From Colwellia sp. Arc7-635 (GTDB taxonomy: Bacteria > Pseudomonadota > Gammaproteobacteria > Enterobacterales > Alteromonadaceae), in the NCBI RefSeq assembly GCF_003971255.1, contig NZ_CP034660.1, forward strand, positions 3,100,001 through 3,164,000: 64,000 bases of DNA, read 5' to 3'. The position numbers and the translations under genes are program-made. Below are positions 17,668 to 26,882 of the stretch, in pieces; positions within the stretch are counted from its first letter, which is position 1, and the number at the start of each line of letters is the position of its first letter. The notes below the pieces were generated by a model. The model made no database searches, was not told the origin of the DNA, and saw only the letters and a list, made by a program, of their open reading frames with translations.

Positions 17668-19090
17668 CTAATAGCCCATGGTTTTCTTAACAAGCGCATT
17701 CTTTATTGCTGGGATATAGTTCAGCACTTTTAAGGCGATATTACGCCCTGCCACCAACGGCGGTAACTGATTAGAAAACAACGTCACTAAAGAGTCGGTT
17801 AAGGTGATCACTTGCTGTTGGTCTTGTTGTCGAATCTTGGCGTATTGCATTAAATTGGCGAACGCGCCAATGTCTTGTTGGTTTGCTAATGCTTTTTTAA
17901 TCACTTGTGTCATATCGCTTACATCACGCAAGCCCAAATTAAAGCCTTGCCCGGCAATGGGATGAATGGTGTGAGAAGCATTACCAACTAATGCCATGCG
18001 GTGATAAACCTGCTCGTTTGCTTGCACGAGTTTAAGCGGGTAAATAGCTCGCTTACCCACTTGAGTAATATTACCCAACCAATGACCAAAAGACTGCGCA
18101 AGTTGCTGAGCAAATTCATCATCAGATAACTGTAGCATTTGCTCAGCCAATGCCGGTGTTAACGTCCATACGAGTGAGCAACGCCCTGCACTTTTTTGTT
18201 GTGTGGACGCGTTCTGTTGTGTGTCACGCGTATTTGGCGCTGCTGACAATGGCAACATGGCGATAGGGCCCTGTCTCAGTAAAGCGCTCGTATGCAACAT
18301 TGTTATGATGAATAGCCGTGCCTACATTAACGATTAACGCGCTTTGATTATAATCACTGCTGGTGCTTTTAATATTGGCAAACTCACGACAAGGAGAGTT
18401 AGCGCCATCACAGGCAAGCAATAAAGCTGCGGTTAATTTTGTACCAGAGTTAAGTTCAACATTAACCTGCGTTGCTTGCCATTGTATTTGTTCAATACTG
18501 TCGGGAGTAAACCAAGTGATGTTATTTTTAGTGGCTAACGCTTTTAAAAACGCCGCGCCAATAACTGACATTTCAGCAACATAACCGAGCGCGTCAACAT
18601 GGTGTTGCCCAGCATATAACCGAGCTTTACCGTAGTAACCCCGATCAGAAATATGAATATTGTTAATAGGTTCGGCATGTTCATGTAAATACTGCCATGC
18701 ACCGACACGGTCTAAATAGGCAGCACTACCGTGTGATAGTGCTAAAACGCGATCATCAAAACTACGTGACGGATCAGTTAATACTGGGTTTGCTTCAACA
18801 ATCGCTATTTTCAATGGCGCTTGTTGGTGATCAAGCAATGCTGATAAACTTAATGCCATTAAAGCACCTGATAAGCCACCGCCAGAAATGATAACGTCAA
18901 AACGATTATCGCTGTTGGTATTAGCTTCAGCATTACTCTGGTCAGTACTACCCTGGTCAGCAGTAATAGTTTGGTCAGTACTATTCTGGTTAGTACTAGT
19001 TCGGCCAGTATTAGTCTGCTTATCACTGTTTATTGTCGAGCTATGGGCTGCTTGACTTTTCGGTGCTGAGATATGCGCGCTTTTATCCAT
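17668..19090 (-). pseudogene. ubiH: 2-octaprenyl-6-methoxyphenol hydroxylase, one-base frameshift
   Basis: FAD monooxygenase of ubiquinone synthesis read in two frames. The first (from 19090) carries the FAD motif GGGLSGA and reads into ERFTETGP; the other continues with IAMLPLSAAP and the GNASHTIHPIAGQGFNLG motif to 17668. Removing one base in GGGCCC at 18266-18271 restores one protein. Because UbiH matters for aerobic respiration, a sequencing error is more likely than decay. The N terminus is unusual: about 60 Ser/Thr/Asn/Gln-rich residues precede the first FAD strand, where family members normally start just before it. Confidence 0.85.
18900..19030. repeat. Degenerate short tandem repeat in the ubiH N-terminal extension
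   Basis: On the + strand CTGGTCAGTACTA-like units recur four to five times with changes between about 18938 and 19012. They encode the low-complexity Thr/Asp/Gln-rich N terminus of UbiH, suggesting growth by slippage. Confidence 0.55.
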
Positions 19091-19340
19091 TGTTAACCTA
19101 TTAATTTAACGTTTTGGTCATTTAACCTGTTTGGTAATTTACCGAGCTTGGCCAATACTTACTATGCTGGGTGGCGTACTTTTAAAAGTAAAACGTTCTA
19201 ATTCGCTACCATTAAATTCAGTAGCGTTGGACCAGATTCAATTGATTTTTTTCACTTTGATTCTCTTTGACTTAACCTAATCAAATCCAATTAAGTCCAA
19301 CCAAATCCAATCCAATTAAGTCCAACCCAATAGCGCTAAG
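19091..19340. repeat. Intergenic region with short direct repeats between pepP and ubiH
   Basis: AT-rich spacer. AATCCAATTAAGTCCAACC occurs twice in close succession (about 19285-19330), plus partial copies such as AACCTAATCAAATCC. No gene is visible. Confidence 0.5.
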
Positions 19341-20681
19341 TTACTTAGCCATCACCGCTTCAATATCAACAATCGTTTTTGGTGCGTTGACGGTTAAGTT
19401 TTCAAAACCTGTTGCTGTAACGGCAATATTGTCTTCTATGCGAATGCCAATGCCACGCCATTTTTCGTCTACGCTACGATCTGACAATGGGATATAAATA
19501 CCCGGTTCAATGGTCAGTACCATACCTTGGGCAAAAGGACGTAATTGCTCTCTTTGCTCATTTGGCTGGTAATCACCAACATCATGCACATCAAGCCCTA
19601 ACCAATGACCAAGGCCGTGAATAAAGTATTTTTTACATGCTTTTTGCGCTAATAATACGCTTAAATCACCAGTCAGTATGCCTAAGTCATACAAACCTTT
19701 CGTGAGAAAATTACACACAATACGATTTAGCCCTGCAAATGTTTGTGTTGGCTTTATTGCGTTAATAGCAAGGTTTTGGCTATCAAGTACCAATTGATAA
19801 ATCGTTTTTTGAGCATCGTTGAAGCGCCCGTTAATCGGGAATGTGCGTGTAATGTCTGCCGCATAACCGGCAAGTTCACCACCGGCATCAATCAATAGTA
19901 AGTCGTTGTTATTTAACTTATCGTCATTGTCGGTGTAATGCAAAATGTTAGCATTATCGCCGCCCGCAACAATAGAACCATAAGCAGGATAACGAGCGCC
20001 ATTCGTGGCAAACTCGTGCAATAGCTCGGCTTCTATTTGATACTCGAATTTTCCAGCTTGCGCTTGTTGCATCGCTCTTTGGTGTGCTGCGCCGCTAATA
20101 AGATTAACTTGGCGCATAATATCGAGCTCAGCAGTCGACTTATGTAAGCGCATTTCAGCAATTATATCGCTACAATCAACTAATGATGATGGTGCTTTAA
20201 CGCCCATACGAGCAGATTTTCTAATTTGGCTTAACCAGGCAAGCACTTGCTGTTCGAATTCGTTTTTTTCTTGTAAACAAATTAAAACCGAGGTTTTACC
20301 GACCATTAAAGGTAATAATTGATCTTCAATTTCCACTAAGCTAAAGCATTGATCAACATGATAGTTTTCAATCGCTTTTACTTGTCCAACTCGTCGGCCA
20401 TGCCAAACTTCTTGTAATGAGTCTTTTTCTCGAGAAAATAAAATACTTTGCGCAGGTTTTGATGTGTCACCTTTGATCATGGCTAAAACAGCATCAGGCT
20501 CGTTAAATCCGGTCAGGTAATAAAAGTTTTTATTTTGGCAAAATGGATATTCGGTGTCATTACTGCGAGTCACTTCTTTTGAGGCAGTAATTAGCGCAAT
20601 ACTGTTTTCAGGCATTTGCGCAATGAAGTTATTTCTGCGCTGACAAAATTCAGCAACGGGTAATAGGGTATTTTTTATCAT
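19341..20681 (-). CDS. pepP: Xaa-Pro aminopeptidase (aminopeptidase P)
   Basis: Cytoplasmic dimanganese peptidase that removes N-terminal residues preceding proline; 446 residues. An N-terminal creatinase-like domain is followed by the pita-bread domain with metal ligands in LLIDAGGE and AADITRTFP (two Asp), HGLGHWLG (His), TIEPGIY (Glu) and IRIEDN (Glu). The position between ygfB and ubiH matches E. coli. Confidence 0.94.
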   Translation of the reverse strand: MIKNTLLPVAEFCQRRNNFIAQMPENSIALITASKEVTRSNDTEYPFCQNKNFYYLTGFNEPDAVLAMIKGDTSKPAQSILFSREKDSLQEVWHGRRVGQVKAIENYHVDQCFSLVEIEDQLLPLMVGKTSVLICLQEKNEFEQQVLAWLSQIRKSARMGVKAPSSLVDCSDIIAEMRLHKSTAELDIMRQVNLISGAAHQRAMQQAQAGKFEYQIEAELLHEFATNGARYPAYGSIVAGGDNANILHYTDNDDKLNNNDLLLIDAGGELAGYAADITRTFPINGRFNDAQKTIYQLVLDSQNLAINAIKPTQTFAGLNRIVCNFLTKGLYDLGILTGDLSVLLAQKACKKYFIHGLGHWLGLDVHDVGDYQPNEQREQLRPFAQGMVLTIEPGIYIPLSDRSVDEKWRGIGIRIEDNIAVTATGFENLTVNAPKTIVDIEAVMAK

Positions 20682-20730
20682 GGCTACCAGCTCACTGTTT
20701 TAGCATTAAGTATTCATTTAAAGAAGATGC

Positions 20731-20774
20731 TGTGGGCTAAGTTAAAGCTTAATCTAACCTTAATTTAGCCCACA
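20731..20774. other. Inverted repeat between ygfB and pepP
   Basis: TGTGGGCTAA (20731-20740) and TTAGCCCACA (20765-20774) form a perfect 10-bp stem with a 24-base loop. It lies 20 bases after the ygfB stop on the minus strand without a strong T-run, so it could be an mRNA 3'-end stabiliser or a weak terminator. Confidence 0.5.
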
Positions 20775-20793
20775 ATAATTATTGGCATTAAGC

Positions 20794-21363
20794 TTAATGT
20801 AGCGTTGCTTCTTTGTCCTGCGAGACTGGCGGCACACCTAACTCGGTAAAACAAAGTAGTGCTGAAATTCTCACGTACTCGGCAATTTCGAAATAGGCTT
20901 GTTCAGTGGCTTCGTTTTCTTCCATTTCGTCTGACAAGTTAGCAATTTCACCAAAATCTGTCAGTACTTCTTTAACATCGTCAGAAAAAGTCGTGTTTTT
21001 GGTTTGCTGTAAACCAAAACCTAAATTAAAACCTTGTACCCACTGACCTAATGCATGACCACGTTCAATAATTGAGTCGTCGTCATCAGGCAGCATTAAT
21101 TGGAAACTGTATGATTCATCGAGAATCTGTTGCCAAATATCACTGTAAAGGTCTTTTACTAAACTTTTAACGTTGCTAGGCAAGCCCTCAGCATTATTAA
21201 GCATGTCATTTACCATAGCGATATAGTCGCTACTTTCAAAGACAAAGCCTGCAGCGATCAAGCCTGTAAGCACACCATGAATTTCAGAAGCATGTGCCTC
21301 TACGCTTTCAGTGGTTAAAATTGCTTGTGCGGAGGAAAAGTCTAACGTGGTGCTATCAGCCAT
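20794..21363 (-). CDS. ygfB: YgfB/UPF0149 family protein
   Basis: 189-residue acidic protein of the UPF0149/YecA family, with the family-typical GVLTGL and LGQWVQGFNLGFGLQ segments. Biochemical role unsettled; in Pseudomonas a YgfB protein affects ampDh3 expression and beta-lactam tolerance. It is divergent from zapA across a 236-base gap, as in E. coli, and probably opens the ygfB-pepP-ubiH-ubiI group. Confidence 0.88.
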   Translation of the reverse strand: MADSTTLDFSSAQAILTTESVEAHASEIHGVLTGLIAAGFVFESSDYIAMVNDMLNNAEGLPSNVKSLVKDLYSDIWQQILDESYSFQLMLPDDDDSIIERGHALGQWVQGFNLGFGLQQTKNTTFSDDVKEVLTDFGEIANLSDEMEENEATEQAYFEIAEYVRISALLCFTELGVPPVSQDKEATLH

Positions 21364-21599
21364 AAAAATATCAGTTCAATCAGGGGTATATTGCTGGCTA
21401 TCTTAACATTGGCCTAGCATTGATTCCAGAAAAAAACCATAGAGATCACTTGCATAGTGTAACACTCACCGTTATAGTTCCACTTTATGGCATACTAAGT
21501 TTTAGTTATCCTTACTTTTCTTAGTATTAGAAGCCAGTAACGCAATATTTTGAACTGACCATTCAATAAACTAAATAATGCATTGAGAATAGTTAAGTA

Positions 21600-21905
21600 A
21601 TGAGCCAACACACTGTAACAATAAATGTTGCCAACAAACGATTAAAAATCGCTTGTCCTGCTGGCCATGAATCTGCTTTATTACAAGCAGCAAGTGAGAT
21701 AAACAGACGCTTGGACCATGACTCAAAGAAAAAGCACTCGGCAAAAACACCTGAACAAGCATTAGTGATGATGTCATTAAACCTTGCTGATGACTTGATT
21801 AAAGCACGTGCTGAATTAGAGCTTGAGCGCGAAAAAATGCAAAGCAAAATAGAATTGCTTCAAGACACCATAGAACTTGCCGTAAATCCTACTAAAACCG
21901 CTTAA
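21600..21905 (+). CDS. zapA: Cell division protein ZapA
   Basis: 101-residue FtsZ-ring stabiliser. The N-terminal part (VTINVANKRLKIACPAGHE) is the globular head; the C-terminal half from about residue 55 is a charged coiled coil. It bundles FtsZ filaments together with ZapB. It is divergent from ygfB and followed by 6S RNA, the conserved gammaproteobacterial order. Confidence 0.93.
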   Translation: MSQHTVTINVANKRLKIACPAGHESALLQAASEINRRLDHDSKKKHSAKTPEQALVMMSLNLADDLIKARAELELEREKMQSKIELLQDTIELAVNPTKTA

Positions 21906-22011
21906 TCTGTACTGACACTCCTCGTTAAATTTCATCGAATAGTATTTCTGTTTAAAGAAACTTCAATTTGTTCAAGCATTAAGCAGTCAGGTCTTACAAG
22001 TAATAAAAGAC

Positions 22012-22040
22012 TTAATTCGGCCGACATTATTCGCTATAAT
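22012..22040 (+). promoter_or_regulatory. Promoter of ssrS
   Basis: TTAATT (22012-22017) and a perfect TATAAT (22035-22040) are 17 bases apart, predicting a start near 22047, exactly where the 6S closing stem begins. Confidence 0.72.
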
Positions 22041-22046
22041 GATTTT

Positions 22047-22228
22047 GCTTTCTGGGGTGTTCGTTTGTGAACTATGTCCCTGAGCCGATAAGTTTTAACT
22101 AAGGATGTTGATTATTAACTATTGTGCAAGCCCGGCTCGTATCGGGAAGCCTACGGTTAGCATGATATTTCCGCCCTGAACACCCGGTGTTCAGGACTAT
22201 GTGAACGGCGGCACCTTGGAAGGCACTT
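22047..22228 (+). ncRNA. ssrS: 6S RNA
   Basis: About 182 bases, as in E. coli (184). It lies directly after zapA. GCTTTCTGGGGTG at the 5' end pairs with CACCTTGGAAGGC at the 3' end to form the closing stem. The conserved GTCCCTGAGCCGAT block, the AAGCCYACGGTT region and a 9-bp hairpin (CCTGAACAC/GTGTTCAGG) follow. 6S RNA binds sigma70 RNA polymerase as an open-promoter mimic and lowers transcription in stationary phase. The fau gene that usually follows is absent here. Confidence 0.92.
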
Positions 22229-22980
22229 AAATTTCCTCTTCAAATTATTCAACTTCAAATACCACATTAAATATATCAACCATATTTCCGCGCAGCTCTA
22301 GAAAAGCACCCGGTGTTCAGGACTATCTGAACGGCGGCACCTTGGAAGGCACTAAAATTTCCTCTTCAAATTATTCGACCTCAAATACCAAGTTAAATAT
22401 ATCAACCATATTTCCGCGCAACTCTAGAAAAGCACCCGGTATTCAAGACTATCTGAACGGCGGTACCTTGGAAGGCACTTAAATTCCCTCTTGATTAAAT
22501 ATATCAACCATATTTCCGCGCAACTCTAGGAAAGCACCCGGTGTTCAGGACTATGTGAACGGCGGCACCTTGGAAGGTACTTATTCTCTCCTGGTAATCC
22601 AAATACCACATTAAATATATCAACGATATTTCCACGCAGCTCAAGAAAAGCACCCGGTATTCAGGACTATGTGAACGGCGGCACCTTGGAAGGCACTTAA
22701 ATTTCCTCCCGTAATTTACTCAAATACCATATTCAACTAAGATACTTTCAATTAAATATATCAACCATATTTCCGCGCAACTCTAGAAAAGCACCCGGTG
22801 TTCAGGACTATGTGAACGGCGGCACCTTGGAAGGCACTTAATCTCCTCCTGTAATTTACTCAAATACCATATTCAACTAAGATACTTTCAATTAAATATA
22901 TCAACCATATTTCCGCGCAACTCTAGAAAAGCACCCAGTGTTCAGGACTATGTGAACGGCGGCACCTTGGAAGGCACTTA
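22229..22980 (+). repeat. Tandem array of six partial copies of the 6S RNA 3' part
   Basis: A 47-base core beginning CACCCGGTGTTCAGGAC and ending CCTTGGAAGGCACT is present in ssrS (22181-22227) and six more times, starting at 22307, 22433, 22535, 22651, 22792 and 22932. Spacing from one core to the next is 126, 126, 102, 116, 141 and 140 bases. The homology extends upstream to ATATTTCCGC, but CTCTAGAAAAG replaces the left arm of the 6S hairpin. The AT-rich linkers are also similar to one another. A decayed linker without the core follows at about 23037-23075. Function unknown. Confidence 0.9.
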
Positions 22981-23249
22981 AATTCCTCAAGTATTCAAAT
23001 CTATTTTTACTTCCATAGACTAATTTACATCAATTAAAAATATCAGCCATATTTTCGCGCACCTCTGGAAAACAGAACAATGCACGGCTCACTTTATTTA
23101 ACATTAGCGCATGTGTTTGTTTCTCTATCACTTTTCTATTTTTCTATTTTTCTATTTTTCTCTCCATATAATGCAGGACATCCAACAAACAGAGCTTTAA
23201 TTGACTCTTATCACTCATTTTTAAAATAATTAACGTTATACCTTGCAAT

Positions 23250-23274
23250 GCAAATACAAACCATTATCATTTGC
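23250..23274. promoter_or_regulatory. Putative Fur box
   Basis: GCAAAT and ATTTGC form an inverted repeat around ACAAACCATTATC; the reverse strand reads AAATGATAATGG, close to the Fur consensus half GATAATGATAATC. It lies 53 bases before the TonB receptor start, consistent with iron repression. Confidence 0.65.
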
Positions 23275-23326
23275 GTCAAATTTAAAGTCGTCATGTAATT
23301 ATTGTATTTTATAAGGATTTTGTTCA

Positions 23327-25465
23327 ATGAATGTTAAGAACTACTCAATCATCGCACTTGCTGTTTGTGCCACCTTCACCGTTAACGCAAAAGCAGATGA
23401 TCAATCAGCTGATTTTAAAGATATTGAAAGAGTTATTGTTACGGGAAGTCGCATTGAAGAAAGTCTTGATGAAGTACCCGCATCAGTATCAATTATCGAT
23501 AATAAAACCTTAATGCAAGATTTGCTGACATCAGCAGAAATACAAACGATGCTTGCACTTCATGTACCCGGCATGGGTGCTGCAAATACCGGCACTAATA
23601 CTAACTCAGGACAATCTCTGCGTGGCAGAAGTGCATTAGTAATGATTGATGGTGTGCCACAATCAACACCATTGCGTAACGGTAAACTTGGAATACGCTC
23701 ATTAGACCCAAGTGTTATCGAACGTATTGAAGTGATAAAAGGTGCCACCTCTATCTATGGCAATGGTGCTGCTGGCGGTATTATTAATTACATTACGAAA
23801 ACAGCGAGTAGTGAAAAAGCATTATCAGGACGAGTAGCTGTTAGTAGCAGTTTTTCAACCGTCAAGTTTGAAGATAGTGCTGGGCGACGTATTGAAACTG
23901 AAATAGACGGTACGCTAGGAAATTTTGATTACGTGGTTAGTGTTGTTAGCGATGAGTCTGGCGTTGTCCGTGATGCTGAAGGCGATGTACTAGGACTGAC
24001 TTATGGCTTATCAAATTTCAAATCTGATAATCTATTTACCAAATTCAATTATTACATTGATGACTTACGTTCACTGCAATTTAGTTATAATTACTTTGAA
24101 GGTCAGCAAGATAGCGACTACATTGCCGTTGAAGGTGATGTAAATTCAGGTATTAAAAGCCATGCAATTGAAAATGTAGACCACATTAAGGTACCTGGTG
24201 ATCCACAAGGTCCTCGTGGTAATCACAATGCAAGATTACAGTATCGTGATATGGAGGTCTTTGATAATACTGACTTTACCGTTGATGCTTATTGGCAGAA
24301 AATCGAAAATGTGTTCTTTTATCATGAAAAATTCAAAGATGACGGGCTAGGTTTTGTTGGTGGTCAGTCGATGATCACGTCAGATAAAACCGGTTTACGT
24401 TTAAACTTTAATACCATTTTTGACTTCGATAACATTGAAACCACACTTATTTATGGTGTTGATATTTTAAATGACACTACCACTCAACCGCTGGTAGATG
24501 GTCGTATGTGGACACCAGAAATGGACATGGATAATATTGCTGGTTATTTACAAGCTAAAGTAATATTCGATGAAAATTGGGTTGTAAAAGCAGGTGTACG
24601 TCAAGAATCAATAGAAATTGGCGTTGATGATTTTAGTACCCTGATGATCTGTAATCCCGGTAAAGATTGTACAGTACCAGTCGCAGTTTCAGGCGGAACA
24701 CTAAAATATGACGCCACGACTTATAATGTTGGCCTACGTTATAGTAATAGTGAGCTTTTCAGCCCATTTATTAGTTACTCAGAAGGTTTTGATATTGCCA
24801 ATGTCGGTAGCTTATTGCGTGATGCTAAATTCAATCAATTAAGCCAACTTGATACTGAAGCTTCTATTGTTAAAAATTCTGAAATCGGTTTCAGCAGCCA
24901 ATACGAAAATATTCACCTAGAAATGGCTGCATTTTATTCTACCAATAACTATGGCGGCAATATGGTGGAAGATCCTGTCACCGGCACCTATAGGCTAGAG
25001 CGTGCACCGCAAAAAATATGGGGCTACGAAGCAGCCGTTGACATGGCATTAACCGAAAGTATTGATGTTGGGTTTAGTTACAGTTGGTCTGAAGGTAAAA
25101 ACAAAGCTAACGATACTTATCTTGATGGCGGCTCTATTAACCCACCTAAAGTTACCGCTTATGCTAATTATCAAGCGAGTGAAAAGCTACGTTTAGCGAT
25201 TAATTATATTGGGGTTGGTAGTCGTGATCGCTTTGAATCTGTTGATGGTAAATATAGTGGTAGAACAGCACCAGTTTCGTCATATAATGTAATAAATGCA
25301 TCGGCTAGCTACAACATTAGTGAAGAGTTACGTGTATCTGCAGGTATCGAAAACCTGTTTAACAATGATTACTTTTCTCATATTGCTCAGTCACATACAT
25401 TTACTGGCTGGAATGTTAAAGGTAAAGGACGCACGATGAACTTAGGTTTGGCTTATAATTTTTAA
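23327..25465 (+). CDS. TonB-dependent outer membrane receptor, probably for an iron chelate
   Basis: 712 residues. A signal peptide ends near residue 23 (VNAKA). A TonB-box-like IERVIVTG is near residues 32-39, then a plug domain (SLRGRSALVMIDGVP, ERIEVIKGATSIYGNGAAGG) and a long beta-barrel ending in NLGLAYNF with the terminal Phe needed for barrel assembly. A Fur-like box precedes it and a PepSY membrane protein follows, so a siderophore or other iron complex is the likely cargo; the exact ligand cannot be read. The two genes probably form one operon. Confidence 0.9.
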   Translation: MNVKNYSIIALAVCATFTVNAKADDQSADFKDIERVIVTGSRIEESLDEVPASVSIIDNKTLMQDLLTSAEIQTMLALHVPGMGAANTGTNTNSGQSLRGRSALVMIDGVPQSTPLRNGKLGIRSLDPSVIERIEVIKGATSIYGNGAAGGIINYITKTASSEKALSGRVAVSSSFSTVKFEDSAGRRIETEIDGTLGNFDYVVSVVSDESGVVRDAEGDVLGLTYGLSNFKSDNLFTKFNYYIDDLRSLQFSYNYFEGQQDSDYIAVEGDVNSGIKSHAIENVDHIKVPGDPQGPRGNHNARLQYRDMEVFDNTDFTVDAYWQKIENVFFYHEKFKDDGLGFVGGQSMITSDKTGLRLNFNTIFDFDNIETTLIYGVDILNDTTTQPLVDGRMWTPEMDMDNIAGYLQAKVIFDENWVVKAGVRQESIEIGVDDFSTLMICNPGKDCTVPVAVSGGTLKYDATTYNVGLRYSNSELFSPFISYSEGFDIANVGSLLRDAKFNQLSQLDTEASIVKNSEIGFSSQYENIHLEMAAFYSTNNYGGNMVEDPVTGTYRLERAPQKIWGYEAAVDMALTESIDVGFSYSWSEGKNKANDTYLDGGSINPPKVTAYANYQASEKLRLAINYIGVGSRDRFESVDGKYSGRTAPVSSYNVINASASYNISEELRVSAGIENLFNNDYFSHIAQSHTFTGWNVKGKGRTMNLGLAYNF

Positions 25466-25525
25466 TGTTAAAAACTTTTTATAACAATAGCGCTTTTTTT
25501 GATGAATATCGTCGGATCATAACCT

Positions 25526-26611
25526 GTGTTTAAGCAATGGTTTAGGCGTGTTCATCTTATCCTAGCGATACTTATGGTTTTCTTTTTGATTAACCTAAGT
25601 ATTTCTGGGGCGCTATTAGTATTCGGTAAGGAAATACAAAATAACATCCAGCCGGAACAATGGCAGGTTAAACCTCAAGTCAATTTACTACCGCTTTCTC
25701 AGTTAATCTCGATAGCTGAAACTAGCCGTGGTCATTCAGTGAAACGCATTCAATTAGCCCCCGAAAAAGATAAAGCGTGGCAAATCCAATTCGATAGTGG
25801 TGAACAACTGAGTATTAATCCTTTTAATGGTGAAATTCTCCATCGTTATTTAGAAGAAGATAGTTTTTATGGTTTTGTAATGGCTTGGCATCGCTGGTTA
25901 TTGCTGCGCGATGATTCAAACGAAAAACCACTGAAAATATTAATATCGATCACCAGTTTGCTGTTGATTATAGAAATGATCATAGGTTTATCGCTGTGGC
26001 TTAAACCCAAAAAGAGACTTAAGCGCTTAAAAATAAATCTTAAAGCGAAGCCAAGAGTAAAGTATTACCAATTGCATACCGTCGTTGGCGTATTTGCCTT
26101 TATCCCTTTATTACTCATTGCTGTTTCTGGTATGGCGTTTAACTGGCAAAGCCAAATAAAGTGGGGGCTAGAAACGTTAGCTGCACAACCGGTTGAACAA
26201 ATCCAACACCCTACGATTGCTGATACAGAGCAAACGCTGAAATTAGATCTCGCATTTAGTCATGGTATAAAAAGCATGGGCGAAGGTGAGTTATACCGAA
26301 TTTATTTACCTGTTGGCGATCAAGCGCTAAAACTTAGAGTTAAAATGCCTGATGAGTTTTTTGCTTATAGTTGGGTATGGATAAATCCATATACTGGCGA
26401 AGTGATAAAAACCTACGATGCCAGCACTGCAAACTTAGCAACCCGAATTTGGAATTTTAAATATACCTTTCATATTGGTAACTTTTTTGGCACAGGCTTT
26501 AAGTTTGTCTGGCTATTAGTCGCGTTATTACCCGCTGCCTTTTCAATCACGGGTCTTTGGCTATTTTTTAAAAGAACTCGACGTAATAAGCCTTTGCCAG
26601 CGACGAGGTAA
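25526..26611 (+). CDS. PepSY-associated transmembrane protein (siderophore iron reductase-like)
   Basis: 361 residues with a GTG start (no in-frame ATG nearby). Four membrane segments are evident, near 11-32, 140-160, 190-208 and 330-352, with PepSY-type periplasmic parts between them. Conserved His residues next to the helices (RRVHLIL, AWHRWLL, QLHTVVGV, FHIGNFFG) suit haem binding in this family. Members such as FoxB/PiuB-type proteins reduce or release iron from siderophores in the periplasm. Sixty bases after the TonB receptor, likely co-transcribed. Confidence 0.82.
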   Translation: MFKQWFRRVHLILAILMVFFLINLSISGALLVFGKEIQNNIQPEQWQVKPQVNLLPLSQLISIAETSRGHSVKRIQLAPEKDKAWQIQFDSGEQLSINPFNGEILHRYLEEDSFYGFVMAWHRWLLLRDDSNEKPLKILISITSLLLIIEMIIGLSLWLKPKKRLKRLKINLKAKPRVKYYQLHTVVGVFAFIPLLLIAVSGMAFNWQSQIKWGLETLAAQPVEQIQHPTIADTEQTLKLDLAFSHGIKSMGEGELYRIYLPVGDQALKLRVKMPDEFFAYSWVWINPYTGEVIKTYDASTANLATRIWNFKYTFHIGNFFGTGFKFVWLLVALLPAAFSITGLWLFFKRTRRNKPLPATR

Positions 26612-26882
26612 ATGTGCGCGATGTAAGTTGGTTAGCATAGTAAAGTAAACTTGGTCATGGAGTGTTCCTGTTTATAGACGACAGTGTATAAAAAACATTG
26701 TGCTACTTCCGTGCGGCGCTATTGTGTAATGCATAGTGTGCTAATTTGTTGTAGAACATTACATTGGCAGGCTTTTCTTTGATGGGATGCTCTCTGCGAT
26801 AAAATATTTATAGATCTCATTTGCCGGTTAATAATATACTGACCATAACTAACTACACGATGATTTAAACTGTGCTTATTTA

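Noticed and set aside
22181-22980. CRISPR array
   Set aside because: The repeat unit is long, spacing varies from 102 to 141 bases, and the linkers resemble one another rather than being unique spacers; the repeat is 6S RNA sequence.
22290-22980. Repeated short peptide encoded in the 6S copies (frame reading KAPGVQDY...GGTLEGT)
   Set aside because: The frame has no start codon or ribosome site, and the same bases are part of the structured 6S RNA, so openness is probably incidental.
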